From BS750m-G69 sp964441235 (GTDB taxonomy: Bacteria; Fidelibacterota; UBA2242), in NCBI GenBank assembly GCA_964441235.1, contig CAYTUQ010000061.1, positions 1 to 20,933 on the forward strand: DNA of 20,933 nucleotides, in the 5' to 3' direction. Within the stretch, counting starts at the first letter, position 1, and every line of letters begins with the position of its first letter. A program made the translations under genes and the position numbers. Of this stretch, positions 1 through 8,239 are shown piece by piece. The notes under the pieces were generated by a model that worked only from the letters and a program-made list of their open reading frames with translations, was not told the DNA's origin and made no database searches.

Positions 1-35
1 GAAATATAGCAAAAAATATTATTAATGTAAAGATT

Positions 36-488
36 TTATTGAAACTCTATACTAGCTCCTAAATCTTTATATATCTTGTTTGTTAAAGAAATTTCTGAAA
101 ATTCGACATTTAATTTTTCAGAAATAATTCTACTTATTATTTCAAGATTTTTAGGTTTATATCTATAGTTCTTTTTATTATAATTTTGAACTACACTTGA
201 TTCAGCTATTATTGTTTTAGTATGTATGATTTTATTTTTTATATGTTTTCTCATAATCCAAGCGATAAATATAAAAATTCCTAAAACAATCCAAAATATA
301 ATCGCAGCATAGAACTCATCACTATAGTTATAATTCTCAACTCTATTACGATTCGGGTCTATTATATTTATTATTCCAATTCCTGGCAAGATTAATATAT
401 AAACTACAAGTGCAAATATAATAAAAATGGAAATCCACTTGAGTAGCCACAAAAATGTATCTAAATCTCTTGATGAAGGAATACGCAT
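36..488 (-). CDS. Small two-helix membrane protein with a C-terminal acyl-carrier-like segment
   Basis: A 150-residue protein of unknown function. Two hydrophobic stretches (about residues 12-40 and 60-80) should span the membrane, followed by a basic linker. The last 35 residues (SEKLNVEFSEI, then YKDLGAS) resemble helix 1 and the loop before the phosphopantetheine serine of acyl carrier proteins or the DUF1493 group, where DLGADS is usual. Here the frame stops at DLGASIEFQ, so helices 2-4 of such a domain are missing and no proper DSL site is present. Neither other frame continues the domain before the window edge. No clear Shine-Dalgarno precedes the ATG, so the start is uncertain. The carrier-protein likeness is inferred from a short match and could be chance. 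Confidence 0.5.
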   Translation of the reverse strand: MRIPSSRDLDTFLWLLKWISIFIIFALVVYILILPGIGIINIIDPNRNRVENYNYSDEFYAAIIFWIVLGIFIFIAWIMRKHIKNKIIHTKTIIAESSVVQNYNKKNYRYKPKNLEIISRIISEKLNVEFSEISLTNKIYKDLGASIEFQ

Positions 489-591
489 TTAATTCTTAAT
501 TCATATATGAATCAGAATAGTAATAAAACATTCTAAAAAATTTCAAGTTTAAGTATATACATAATTTTTTTAAAATTTGAGTTGATTTTGA

Positions 592-717
592 TTATTTTTT
601 CACTAATGCGTCAGAATGAAGTTTACTCTTTATTCTAAATTTAATCTTTTTCCAATCATCAACAGTATATTTAGGAAAAATCCACATTGGCTCATATATA
701 TCATTACTTTTCTTCAT
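592..717 (-). CDS. Small 41-residue hypothetical protein
   Basis: An ATG ORF of 41 codons, rich in Lys and aromatic residues (it begins MKKSNDIYEPMWIFP and contains DDWKKIKFRIK). GGGGA lies about 8 bases before the ATG. It starts 14 bases after the stop of the upstream LamG lipoprotein gene on the same strand, so the two may be co-transcribed. There is no membrane segment or cysteine. I do not recognise a family. It may be a genuine small protein or the tail of a decayed gene. Confidence 0.35.
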   Translation of the reverse strand: MKKSNDIYEPMWIFPKYTVDDWKKIKFRIKSKLHSDALVKK

Positions 718-731
718 AATCAGTTTCCCCA

Positions 732-2387
732 TCAATTTTCATGATAAAGCTTTTGAATTTCTGATTCTGACAAAGCTCGATTGTAGATGCGGATATCATC
801 AATTATTCCATTAAATTCATGTCGATTACTAGCTTTATTCATATATGTACAACCAATCCAGAAATCATTATTATTATTTGTTATTGGCCCTGGATTTCCC
901 GTTACCTTTTTTATATGAGTACGATCACAATAAATAGACGCTGTCTCTGAATTTGTATCGTACATTCCAACAACGTGATACCATCTGTAAAGAACCATGG
1001 ATAAATCTGTATTGCTTAATCCAGCGGCACATATACGACTATTCTGTCCTTTATTACCCGTATAATCAAATTGTACCATGACGTCAGTACTTGAATTTTC
1101 TCCTGTTCTAATTAAAAGTTCCCATGCCTCTTCATTAATAAAAGCTCCATTATTTATAATTGTTGAAAGCTGAAATTGAGGTGGGTATTCTCTCAGATAT
1201 ACCCATGCAGAGATAGTAATACTTGTAGGATTTAACTCATTATTATGTGAAATACTTATGTAATCATCAAACCCATCAAAATTATAGGCATTGTTAGGAT
1301 TACTAAACCTATCTTCAGTTAAAGTTGCTCCATGAATAGTTCCATTATTACTATTCCCACTTTCATCATTTGCACTGCCTCTAAATGAATAAAATGCTAA
1401 CAACCCTTCTATTGGGATTTGTGAAACACGAGTTTTAGCAGTATCACTTACAATGTTACTCAAGCTAAACAAATGCCCAGTATCATATATTCCAAGTCTG
1501 TAGAAATATACAGTATTCGTTTCTAATTCTGTATCTGTAAACATGTTTTCATATTTATCAGAAGTTTCAAACACAACATTTGAGGTATTATCAGGATTAT
1601 CACTTAATGAACGGTAAAGACAATATTTCTGAAAATCATGTATTTGACTTGTCGACCACATAATTGTCATTGAACTATCAGTTATGTTAGTTGGATTATA
1701 TAATGTGACAGGCACAGGTTTTCGATTTGGAATATTTGCTGAGACTTCATTACTTTTTGAATAAAAATTGTAATCATCAAAAATGTAAATAACATAATTG
1801 TAGCTCATATTTTCTAAAACATTAAAATCGGTATATTGCACGACAGTATCTTCATAGATAGTAACAATGTGATTAGAATTAAAGTCCACTCCAGTTGTTG
1901 TGTCTCTAAAAATGCTGAAATATCTAAAATCCTCATTTGTATTTTCAGACCATTTTAAGGTAACCGATGAATCTGTTACAGTAGCTGGAGTCTCAATAGT
2001 TACTGGCTCTGGTAATGCAAGGCTATTATTTATTACCACCGTAATCATTTTAGAACTGCTTATGTTGTCATCCGTATCAGTTGCTTTTGCATATATAGTA
2101 TGAGAAGAACTGTCTGGAAGATTTAAAACATTCCATTCATAAGTATAAGGTGAAACTTTATCACGCATTTCAATACTTGTTTCACCATCAATATAAAATT
2201 CTACATATACAACGCCTTTATTATCACTTGCCTCGGCTGTAATAGTTACTACTTCACATACAAAAGAATTATTTGAAGGGCATTTAATGGAAACTTCAGG
2301 TTCTTCTTGTTCCGGCTCCTGTAAATCACATCTAAATATGATAACAAAAGTTAACAATGCAATTAAAAAGTGTGCTGTTTTATTCAT
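732..2387 (-). CDS. Surface lipoprotein with Ig-like, two FN3 and a LamG (concanavalin-like) domain
   Basis: A 551-residue exported protein. The N-terminus has a hydrophobic signal ending in FRCD at about residue 20, a plausible though non-ideal lipobox, then an acidic spacer. Order of domains: an Ig/Big-like beta domain (about 35-120, with DNKGVVYVEFYIDG), two fibronectin type III modules (about 127-218 and 222-320), and a C-terminal LamG_3/concanavalin-A-like domain (about 328-550, with LLAFYSFRGSANDESGN at its start and GIIDDIRIYNRALSESEI at its end, both typical of this family). Such proteins bind carbohydrate or matrix at the cell surface; no catalytic domain is seen. GGAGAG directly precedes the ATG. 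The nearest upstream gene, the AAA ATPase, is 188 bases away and probably unrelated. Confidence 0.85.
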   Translation of the reverse strand: MNKTAHFLIALLTFVIIFRCDLQEPEQEEPEVSIKCPSNNSFVCEVVTITAEASDNKGVVYVEFYIDGETSIEMRDKVSPYTYEWNVLNLPDSSSHTIYAKATDTDDNISSSKMITVVINNSLALPEPVTIETPATVTDSSVTLKWSENTNEDFRYFSIFRDTTTGVDFNSNHIVTIYEDTVVQYTDFNVLENMSYNYVIYIFDDYNFYSKSNEVSANIPNRKPVPVTLYNPTNITDSSMTIMWSTSQIHDFQKYCLYRSLSDNPDNTSNVVFETSDKYENMFTDTELETNTVYFYRLGIYDTGHLFSLSNIVSDTAKTRVSQIPIEGLLAFYSFRGSANDESGNSNNGTIHGATLTEDRFSNPNNAYNFDGFDDYISISHNNELNPTSITISAWVYLREYPPQFQLSTIINNGAFINEEAWELLIRTGENSSTDVMVQFDYTGNKGQNSRICAAGLSNTDLSMVLYRWYHVVGMYDTNSETASIYCDRTHIKKVTGNPGPITNNNNDFWIGCTYMNKASNRHEFNGIIDDIRIYNRALSESEIQKLYHEN

Positions 2388-2451
2388 CTCTCCTATCCTA
2401 TATTTTCAACTTAAAGTAATTTTATCAAATCACAATGGCAAGATAAAACTC

Positions 2452-2531
2452 TTTTAACTTGATACAAGTCTTACCCCAATGATTCTATCCTAAAATGAGA
2501 GCTAATACCATTGACTTGTGTTAAGTTAAAA
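2452..2531. repeat. Imperfect 19-bp inverted repeat
   Basis: TTTTAACTTGATACAAGTC (2452-2470) and GACTTGTGTTAAGTTAAAA (2513-2531) are inverted copies with 2 mismatches in 19, separated by 42 bases. A short direct repeat, CAATGATTCTATCCTAAAAT at 2477-2496 and its near copy at 2541-2560, overlaps the same space. There is no U-tract on either side, so it is not a standard terminator. It could be an operator or a mobile-element scar. Confidence 0.4.
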
Positions 2532-2575
2532 AAATCCTGCCAATCATTCTATCTCAAAATAAAACCTGTGTGTCT

Positions 2576-3880
2576 TTAAACCATCACTTTCTGGAAAGCA
2601 TAATATAGCGGTAAAAATATTAGTCGTTGATCCGGAAGCTTTGAATAAGGTGCGCAGGAAAAAATATATCCAACCGGACAATTCGGATATTCTTTCAACA
2701 ATATATGCATACTTTTCAATCTCCCTGATGCACCACTTTTTACTTCAACAGGAATTATTTCACCATTACTTTCAATCAAGAAATCTACCTTTGCAGTACT
2801 GCTTTTTGCTCTACGAGACCAATAAAACAATTCTGATTGACTGGCAGATATAAATTCTTGCCCCACGAATTGCTCAGCTAAAGCACCTCGATAAATTGAA
2901 AGCAAGTCTGATTTCTTGTATTCAATATCAACAGGAATCCCGCAAATAGACTGCATTAATCCTATATCAACCATTATAGCCTTGAATATACGTTCCGATG
3001 CAGAAGCGCCTAAGGGAAAACCTCCAGGATTCGCAGAGGAGACTTTATTAATAATCTGAGCCTGACATAATAATATAAAGGCTTTTTTTATAGTTGGGTT
3101 TGTGAAATTTTCAGCAAGTCTCGAATACTTAAGCTGATTTCCAACATTTTTTGCAGTAGAAGATAATACCTGATTTAAACAATGCTTATTTGAGTATGGA
3201 ATATATTTTGAAAAGTCCTGACGAAATGTATTAATTAAATCTAATTGCACTTCCATAGCCGAACGTATACTATTAGTTTCCGCAAAGTATCGAACACATT
3301 CGGGCATACCTCCAACAAAAAAATACTTACGAAGTTCTTCAAGCAGTATGTCATGAATTGTTTCCGATAGTTTTACTGGTTGAGATAAAATAATATTCGC
3401 TAACTTGTCTTTGCCTGTTGCAAGTAAAAATTCAGCAAAACTCATAGGATGTAAATTCAAAAATTGTGCTCTACCAACGGGAAATGAAATATTTTTAAGA
3501 GCAAACTCTAACAACGAGCCAGCCGCAATTATATGAAGTTGTGGTAATTCTTCATAAAAATAACGCAAAGCCATGAGAGCACGGGGACAACTTTGGATTT
3601 CATCAAAAAAGAGAAGGTCTCTTTCAGGAACTATTTTTGTATTCAGAAGAATCTCAAATTCTGATAGAATTCTTTTTACATCAAGATTCGGTTCAAAAAT
3701 CCTATGCCAATCCGGATGTTTTTCAAGATCAATGACATGGATATTACCGTTAAAATGATTTTTTCCAAAATCTAATACGGACCATTTCTTCCCTACTTGC
3801 CGGGCACCCCTCAGAATTAGTGGCTTTCGATGTTTCTGATTATTCCAATCTTTCAATTTTTTGGCAATAAATCTTTCCAT
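2576..3880 (-). CDS. AAA_14/DUF4143 family ATPase with altered Walker A
   Basis: A 434-residue member of the ATP-binding AAA_14 plus DUF4143 family, a widespread, mobile and poorly understood group. The P-loop lies at residues 25-32 but reads GARQVGKK: the last Thr/Ser, which ligates Mg2+, is Lys (codon AAA). Walker B is FFDEIQ (91-96), followed by the sensor-like HIIAAGSLLEFAL. The C-terminal domain has D366 and E379-V-K381, a PD-(D/E)XK-like arrangement typical of DUF4143. I start at the second ATG (3880) because AGAGGG lies 5 bases before it; the frame also offers an ATG at 3901 with no such site. Whether the Lys change abolishes ATP hydrolysis is inference. Confidence 0.88.
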   Translation of the reverse strand: MERFIAKKLKDWNNQKHRKPLILRGARQVGKKWSVLDFGKNHFNGNIHVIDLEKHPDWHRIFEPNLDVKRILSEFEILLNTKIVPERDLLFFDEIQSCPRALMALRYFYEELPQLHIIAAGSLLEFALKNISFPVGRAQFLNLHPMSFAEFLLATGKDKLANIILSQPVKLSETIHDILLEELRKYFFVGGMPECVRYFAETNSIRSAMEVQLDLINTFRQDFSKYIPYSNKHCLNQVLSSTAKNVGNQLKYSRLAENFTNPTIKKAFILLCQAQIINKVSSANPGGFPLGASASERIFKAIMVDIGLMQSICGIPVDIEYKKSDLLSIYRGALAEQFVGQEFISASQSELFYWSRRAKSSTAKVDFLIESNGEIIPVEVKSGASGRLKSMHILLKEYPNCPVGYIFSCAPYSKLPDQRLIFLPLYYAFQKVMV

Positions 3881-3901
3881 AATATCCCTCTGAATTAACA
3901 T

Positions 3902-4395
3902 AATACTGAGTATAATTTAAAAACACAAGGTAATATTAAAAGATGTATTTTAATAATACAAGGATTATTCTAAAATCAAATGCAATATAATTCAATCAAT
4001 TAACCTGTAACAATTACATCTCAGTATATTATTCAATAGAATAAGTTAATATTAATAAATAAAAATTATTCTTAGATTCTTAACAGTTATGTTAAGAAAT
4101 AAGGAATAAACAATACTAACAGAAAATGACGCTCGTAAATTCTCAAAAGAACTGAAAACTGACATTGAAAAAGTAGTAAAAGAATATTTTGAGACACATC
4201 AACAGGTTTAATAAGTCTTATGACTGACTTTTTATCGCTTCACCTGAAAAATCCTCCTTGATACTCTCTATATTTCATCATTTGGTAAAATATACTTTTC
4301 AATAGATTCAATAGATGTTAAAAAAATTAATTTGGATAAATTAAAAGAGGACTCATTAAAATATCCGAAGAGAGTCCAAACAATCTTTAACAAAC
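3902..4395. other. Gap with AT-rich sequence and two short decayed reading frames
   Basis: No intact gene is visible. On the plus strand, 4119-4211 reads TENDARKFSKEL...EKVVKEYFETH and ends at TAA, without a convincing start. In another frame, 4248-4403 is open for 51 codons and ends in a coding-like basic segment (VKKINLDKLKEDSLKYPKR), also without an ATG. They may be remnants of one lost gene. The rest (3902-4110) is very AT-rich with nothing I recognise. Confidence 0.3.
4338..4377 (-). terminator. Possible terminator of the golvesin-amidase gene
   Basis: Read on the minus strand, GGACTC pairs with GAGTCC across a 17-base loop and is followed by TCTTTTAATTT. It sits about 20 bases after the TGA of the lipoprotein gene, in the right place. 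The stem is only 6 bp, so the call is tentative. Confidence 0.4.
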
Positions 4396-7300
4396 TCACC
4401 TGAAATAATCTAAAACTGCCTTCATTATAATATCTCGACTTTGCTGTGTAATAATCGTCTCAAATGGAAATCCAAAAGTAATAACACTATAATTATCTTC
4501 ATAAGCAACAGCAGCGCTGAATTGATTCTCAGAAAACCTTAAAATAGTCTTCGATAAAGAGTCCGCTAGTGCAATTGCATCAGGAGCTTCAACTGTATAA
4601 ATATCAGGATCATAATCGGTATTAAATTCAAAGGATTGAAGTGAAAGTAAAAAATTTGCATCAACGGAGAAAAATCCACCGGTCTTTACAGCGTGATCCG
4701 TTACCCATTGATATTTCAAAACATTCTCTGCAAATGAGACATCAATGCTGTCTTTATTTGCAAAGAGGTCTGTACCTGTATAGGCACCGGAAATAAAAAG
4801 ATTGCCACCATTTTTACAGTATCGCTGGATTTCCTTCTGCAATTTCTGTGGAAATGCCTTGAATCTTTTCCCCTGAATGGGTTTGGGTAAATCAGTTTCT
4901 TTTTCCTCACCTAAAATCAGGTCAACATATTTATATTTGGACATATCAATCTGCCTGTCCATAATTGCTTCATCACTGACAGAAACAAAGGAATAGCCGG
5001 CTGCTTTTATAGATTTTCCATGTCGATAAGGAAAATCAAATGTATTACCTGGAATTATTGTAGTTTCAAAATCAGCATAGCTTCTTCCCCATCCTGGAGC
5101 GTCGTTTGATAAATATGGTGAATAAGTTGAAAAATTTATCTGAGAACCTGTGAAGTTAATATCATACTTATCGGGAACACCCTGATCCCAAAAATTGGCA
5201 AAACCGGTGAATCCATCAAGTTCCATTGTCTCCGGTGCTGAAACCCGATCAAAACCACTTATGACCAAAACCGGTTCTTTATCATTATCCATCCAACAAA
5301 CTGAAAGAATTTCCGATGGGAAACTTTCTCCCCCTTTATTGACAGCCGTGATTTTAAAACTATAAATAACACCCGGTTTTAAATTTTTGACTGTAGCCTG
5401 TGGATTATTAACTAAAACACCATTATTAAATCCATTATCGTCCTTTCTTATATAAACAATGTATTTTTCTGGCTTTGCGGTTTCCTCTAATGGATCAACT
5501 GTTGGTCGCCATTTCAATGATGCCATTTTCTCTCCAGAAAAAGTTGCTTGAAAATGTGACACAGGAAGTGGTTGGACAACATATTCATATTGATACTGCG
5601 TTGCGATAAATCTCAATATTGCTTTATAAAATGCGCGGCTTGCATCAAAGCGAAAACAAGGGTCAAGAGCAAATTTCATATCCAGATAATTTTGGTGTGA
5701 TAATAATTCTATTAGAGCGGACGGAACATTGGGGCAATATGTTTCACTGTATTGGCTATTATAAAGCTGACGGCGATTCCATTTGGGATCATATTTAGCA
5801 CGAATGTCTTCAACAATTTGTGTTTGCAAAATATCAGCAAAATCTCTATTAGCAAAACGTGACATGCTGTCAGGAAAGACACGAGCAGAATCGTAATCCT
5901 CAATGCTGTAAATTGAGAGAGTTCCAACAGTATTGCCATCATGTTTAATTCCAGCATCAGTATGAAATGCTAAGGATAAATCAACAGGAATTCCAAGTCC
6001 TTTTACATCTCGATCTTTATTTGGACCAAAAGGTCTTCCCCTTAAATAATTCACCCATTCAGCACGACATTGGTAGTCATCTTTATAATCATTAGAATCA
6101 CCGTCAAAACTATAAACAAGAGTATCGGGCATTCCGGCATATTGCAAATAATAGCGAGAAGCCTCTACAAACTTTGGACGACCACTGGTACTTCCATTTC
6201 TTTCAACATTTCCCATTCCTCCACCAAAACGAACTGCATCTGCGGTGACAATTTTCCATGCTTCTGAACTTCTGTTGCTAAGTACAACTTTTCCTAATTC
6301 TGGATTAATTCCTGCTTTAAACTTGAATTTACCTAAATATGTCCATGTTCTGCCGCCAATTTGTTGATTGACACGAAACTCTGTTTTGCCACCTGTATGA
6401 TTAACTGTATAGCAAGCGTCAGTTACATTATTCTCCTCATGGAAGTAAGAGATATAAACCGTATAATATCCGGTTTCGGGGATTTCAGGAATCCATTCAA
6501 CTGAAGCAGATTCAATTGTATCCGATTTTACAAAACGGTAAGTCCCTAACTTAAAGGGATTTACACCGATTGTATAAGGTTGATTGTTAGGTGCAAACCC
6601 TGAACTATCTCCTGTCTTCCAGACATTATTACTATCTGAAAATATTTCAATATAGGAATCTTTGCTATTGAGAGAATCGTTGTCAATCACCACTTCATTA
6701 GTTTGAAAATCACGCTCCCTGGGTAGGAAAACATTAGCACCAGCATTTTCTAACATTGGTACAATATATGGAATTGTGAAAGACATCGATAAAAGGTCTT
6801 CCACAGTTTGAAAAAGCCTCGGTCGCTGCCATTCCCATCGATTTTTTTTGTTATTATAATACCAGCCGTGGCTATGCCATATTGCAATATTCCGATTGTA
6901 TAATCCATTTACAGGTTTCCAGGGTTTATCAATATTTTTTACAACAGGTTCCGGACGCTTCTTCTCTTTTGGAATTCTTGACCGGTCATATTTTTCCTCA
7001 TCCTGGCGAAAATAATTCGGAATTAGTTCCTCAATCGGCTTGTCAAGAGAAAAAATTGTTAAGGAATATTTTCTGAATCGCCAACCTAATTTCTTTTCCA
7101 TTACATTACAGATCAGGCTGGTATTTTCCTGGCGAAAAGGTATAAAAGAGAAAAAATGATTCAGATAGATGTCTATGTGTTTTGATTTTTTGTCAACAAT
7201 GACTTTTTCAATACGTGTTTTTGGTGGAATCTCTACAGGATATTTTTTATAAATGCATGAATTGATGAATTTCTCAACTCTTTTATGAGCAGCTCTACCT

Positions 7301-7410
7301 GGCTTTTCTATTTTAGAATAATCATACATTTGTCTCTGGATTGCGATTAGTGTACATCCTGAAAGCATTAATAAACAAATAGTGAGAATTAGTAAAGATA
7401 AATTTTTCAT
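4396..7410 (-). CDS. Golvesin-domain N-acetylmuramoyl-L-alanine amidase-like lipoprotein (often annotated xanthan lyase)
   Basis: A 1004-residue lipoprotein; signal peptide with lipobox LSGC and Cys19. It fits the Bacteroidota-type proteins annotated as xanthan lyase/golvesin C-terminal-like. An amidase_3-like zinc hydrolase fold appears to be split around an insert. The first ligand region is IAIWHSHGWYYN (H179/H181), with LPRERD near 229; a golvesin-like beta domain follows (about 255-397, with Y-TVYISY and ADAVRFGGG). The second part carries SLAFHTDAG (H483) and ALIELLSHQN (E568). Next come an FN3 module (about 614-705) and a C-terminal alpha/beta domain (about 715-1004) resembling a ThuA/glutamine-amidotransferase-like fold, the least certain part. 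The likely role is cell-envelope peptidoglycan cleavage, by family. No Shine-Dalgarno is evident. A truncated paralogous copy lies at 9902-10246. Confidence 0.85.
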   Translation of the reverse strand: MKNLSLLILTICLLMLSGCTLIAIQRQMYDYSKIEKPGRAAHKRVEKFINSCIYKKYPVEIPPKTRIEKVIVDKKSKHIDIYLNHFFSFIPFRQENTSLICNVMEKKLGWRFRKYSLTIFSLDKPIEELIPNYFRQDEEKYDRSRIPKEKKRPEPVVKNIDKPWKPVNGLYNRNIAIWHSHGWYYNNKKNRWEWQRPRLFQTVEDLLSMSFTIPYIVPMLENAGANVFLPRERDFQTNEVVIDNDSLNSKDSYIEIFSDSNNVWKTGDSSGFAPNNQPYTIGVNPFKLGTYRFVKSDTIESASVEWIPEIPETGYYTVYISYFHEENNVTDACYTVNHTGGKTEFRVNQQIGGRTWTYLGKFKFKAGINPELGKVVLSNRSSEAWKIVTADAVRFGGGMGNVERNGSTSGRPKFVEASRYYLQYAGMPDTLVYSFDGDSNDYKDDYQCRAEWVNYLRGRPFGPNKDRDVKGLGIPVDLSLAFHTDAGIKHDGNTVGTLSIYSIEDYDSARVFPDSMSRFANRDFADILQTQIVEDIRAKYDPKWNRRQLYNSQYSETYCPNVPSALIELLSHQNYLDMKFALDPCFRFDASRAFYKAILRFIATQYQYEYVVQPLPVSHFQATFSGEKMASLKWRPTVDPLEETAKPEKYIVYIRKDDNGFNNGVLVNNPQATVKNLKPGVIYSFKITAVNKGGESFPSEILSVCWMDNDKEPVLVISGFDRVSAPETMELDGFTGFANFWDQGVPDKYDINFTGSQINFSTYSPYLSNDAPGWGRSYADFETTIIPGNTFDFPYRHGKSIKAAGYSFVSVSDEAIMDRQIDMSKYKYVDLILGEEKETDLPKPIQGKRFKAFPQKLQKEIQRYCKNGGNLFISGAYTGTDLFANKDSIDVSFAENVLKYQWVTDHAVKTGGFFSVDANFLLSLQSFEFNTDYDPDIYTVEAPDAIALADSLSKTILRFSENQFSAAVAYEDNYSVITFGFPFETIITQQSRDIIMKAVLDYFR

Positions 7411-7475
7411 AACTAGAATTTACTATCTTAAAGTTTTAAAACACCCTTTAAAATTACAGCATTATTTTTACTATT

Positions 7476-7625
7476 TTAACAATTTATTGACATTTGAAAA
7501 GGAAAAGCCCCATTGTTAAATAGAGCTTTTACAAAAAAAGGATGCAATTCGAATAAGTATTTATGTCCATCGAAACCTGGGGGAGTTGTTTCTCTGAAAT
7601 TACTGATTTTTAAGTACTTTTCCAC
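7476..7625 (-). CDS. Small 49-residue hypothetical protein with GTG start
   Basis: Not recognised. The ORF starts with GTG preceded by AAAGGAG at an 8-base spacing, the strongest ribosome-binding signal in this gap, and runs to TAA. The product begins EKYLKISNFRETTPPGFDG and has an aromatic-rich tail (LHPFFVKALFNNGAFPF). It lies between another small minus-strand ORF (7738-7890) and the golvesin-amidase gene, so it could be part of a minus-strand transcript. It is too short for a catalytic domain. It may be a small protein or the surviving end of a larger gene. Confidence 0.45.
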   Translation of the reverse strand: MEKYLKISNFRETTPPGFDGHKYLFELHPFFVKALFNNGAFPFQMSINC

Positions 7626-7737
7626 AATTATCACTCCTTTAAGTATTCGTTTGAAAATTTATAACATATTTTTTAATCTTCTACTTCTTTCCGAATTGTT
7701 TGAATTTAATATCTCCGTAAAATAAACTCTATTAAAC

Positions 7738-7890
7738 CTATTTCACATATTCAATATCTTTTATTCCTTCAAACTCTTGATCTCCGGTTACAAATCTATC
7801 AGTTCTTCTTGCAAATTCCAAATCTTCTATCATTTTTTGGGTTAGACTTTCTACTTTTTTAATAACTATTCTTTGATCATCTTTTATCAT
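7738..7890 (-). CDS. Small 50-residue charged hypothetical protein
   Basis: An ATG ORF (a GTG directly precedes it in frame) with GAGG 8 bases upstream. The product is highly charged and mostly helical (MIKDDQRIVIKKVESLTQKM, then IEDLEFARRTDR), and ends IEYVK. Its size and charge resemble small antitoxins or regulators, but no family motif is visible and no toxin partner follows; the next minus-strand ORF is 112 bases on. It is divergent from the zinc-ribbon gene that starts at 8009. Confidence 0.45.
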   Translation of the reverse strand: MIKDDQRIVIKKVESLTQKMIEDLEFARRTDRFVTGDQEFEGIKDIEYVK

Positions 7891-7962
7891 CACTACATCC
7901 TCTACTTTTTTAAAATTATTTCACAAATCATAAAGCTATACGGATTAAATATAAATTTTTTA

Positions 7963-7991
7963 TTGACATTGATTATTAATTATTATATGCT
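7963..7991 (+). promoter_or_regulatory. Sigma70-like promoter for the zinc-ribbon and TPR genes
   Basis: A perfect -35 TTGACA (7963-7968), 17-base spacer and -10 TATGCT (7986-7991). The ATG of the zinc-ribbon gene follows 17 bases later, behind AAAGGAG, implying a very short leader. Confidence 0.5.
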
Positions 7992-8008
7992 AAGAAAGGA
8001 GATTAGTT

Positions 8009-8176
8009 ATGGCAGCACCAAAGTGTGAAAAATGTGGTAAACAAAAAGGAGCACAATCATATTATCAGTGTGGAAAGTGTCATCGGATACTATGCAATGG
8101 TTGTGTAGGGGGAATTTTCACTGGAAAGTGTCCTTTCTATGGTAACAAGATTACAAAGTCGGATAGGATTAATTGA
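8009..8176 (+). CDS. Small zinc-ribbon protein (55 residues, seven cysteines)
   Basis: Too short for most gene callers but well formed: AAAGGAG upstream, ATG, TGA. The product has three CxxC knuckles (C6/C9, C21/C24, C29/C32) and a last C41 in KCPFYGNK, where zinc ribbons usually have CPxCG; the eighth cysteine position is Tyr44. His25 next to C24 could substitute as a ligand. It probably binds zinc and acts as a nucleic-acid or protein adaptor in the cytoplasm; this is inferred from the motif. It has its own promoter, and the TPR gene begins 63 bases after it on the same strand. Confidence 0.7.
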   Translation: MAAPKCEKCGKQKGAQSYYQCGKCHRILCNGCVGGIFTGKCPFYGNKITKSDRIN

Positions 8177-8239
8177 TATTAGGATGATGATAGAATTAAA
8201 AATATTTCGAGTGTCTAATTTTCGAGAAAGGAGCAGATT

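Noticed and set aside
7513..7725. 70-codon plus-strand ORF
   Set aside because: No ribosome-binding site, and it is antisense to a better-supported small ORF.
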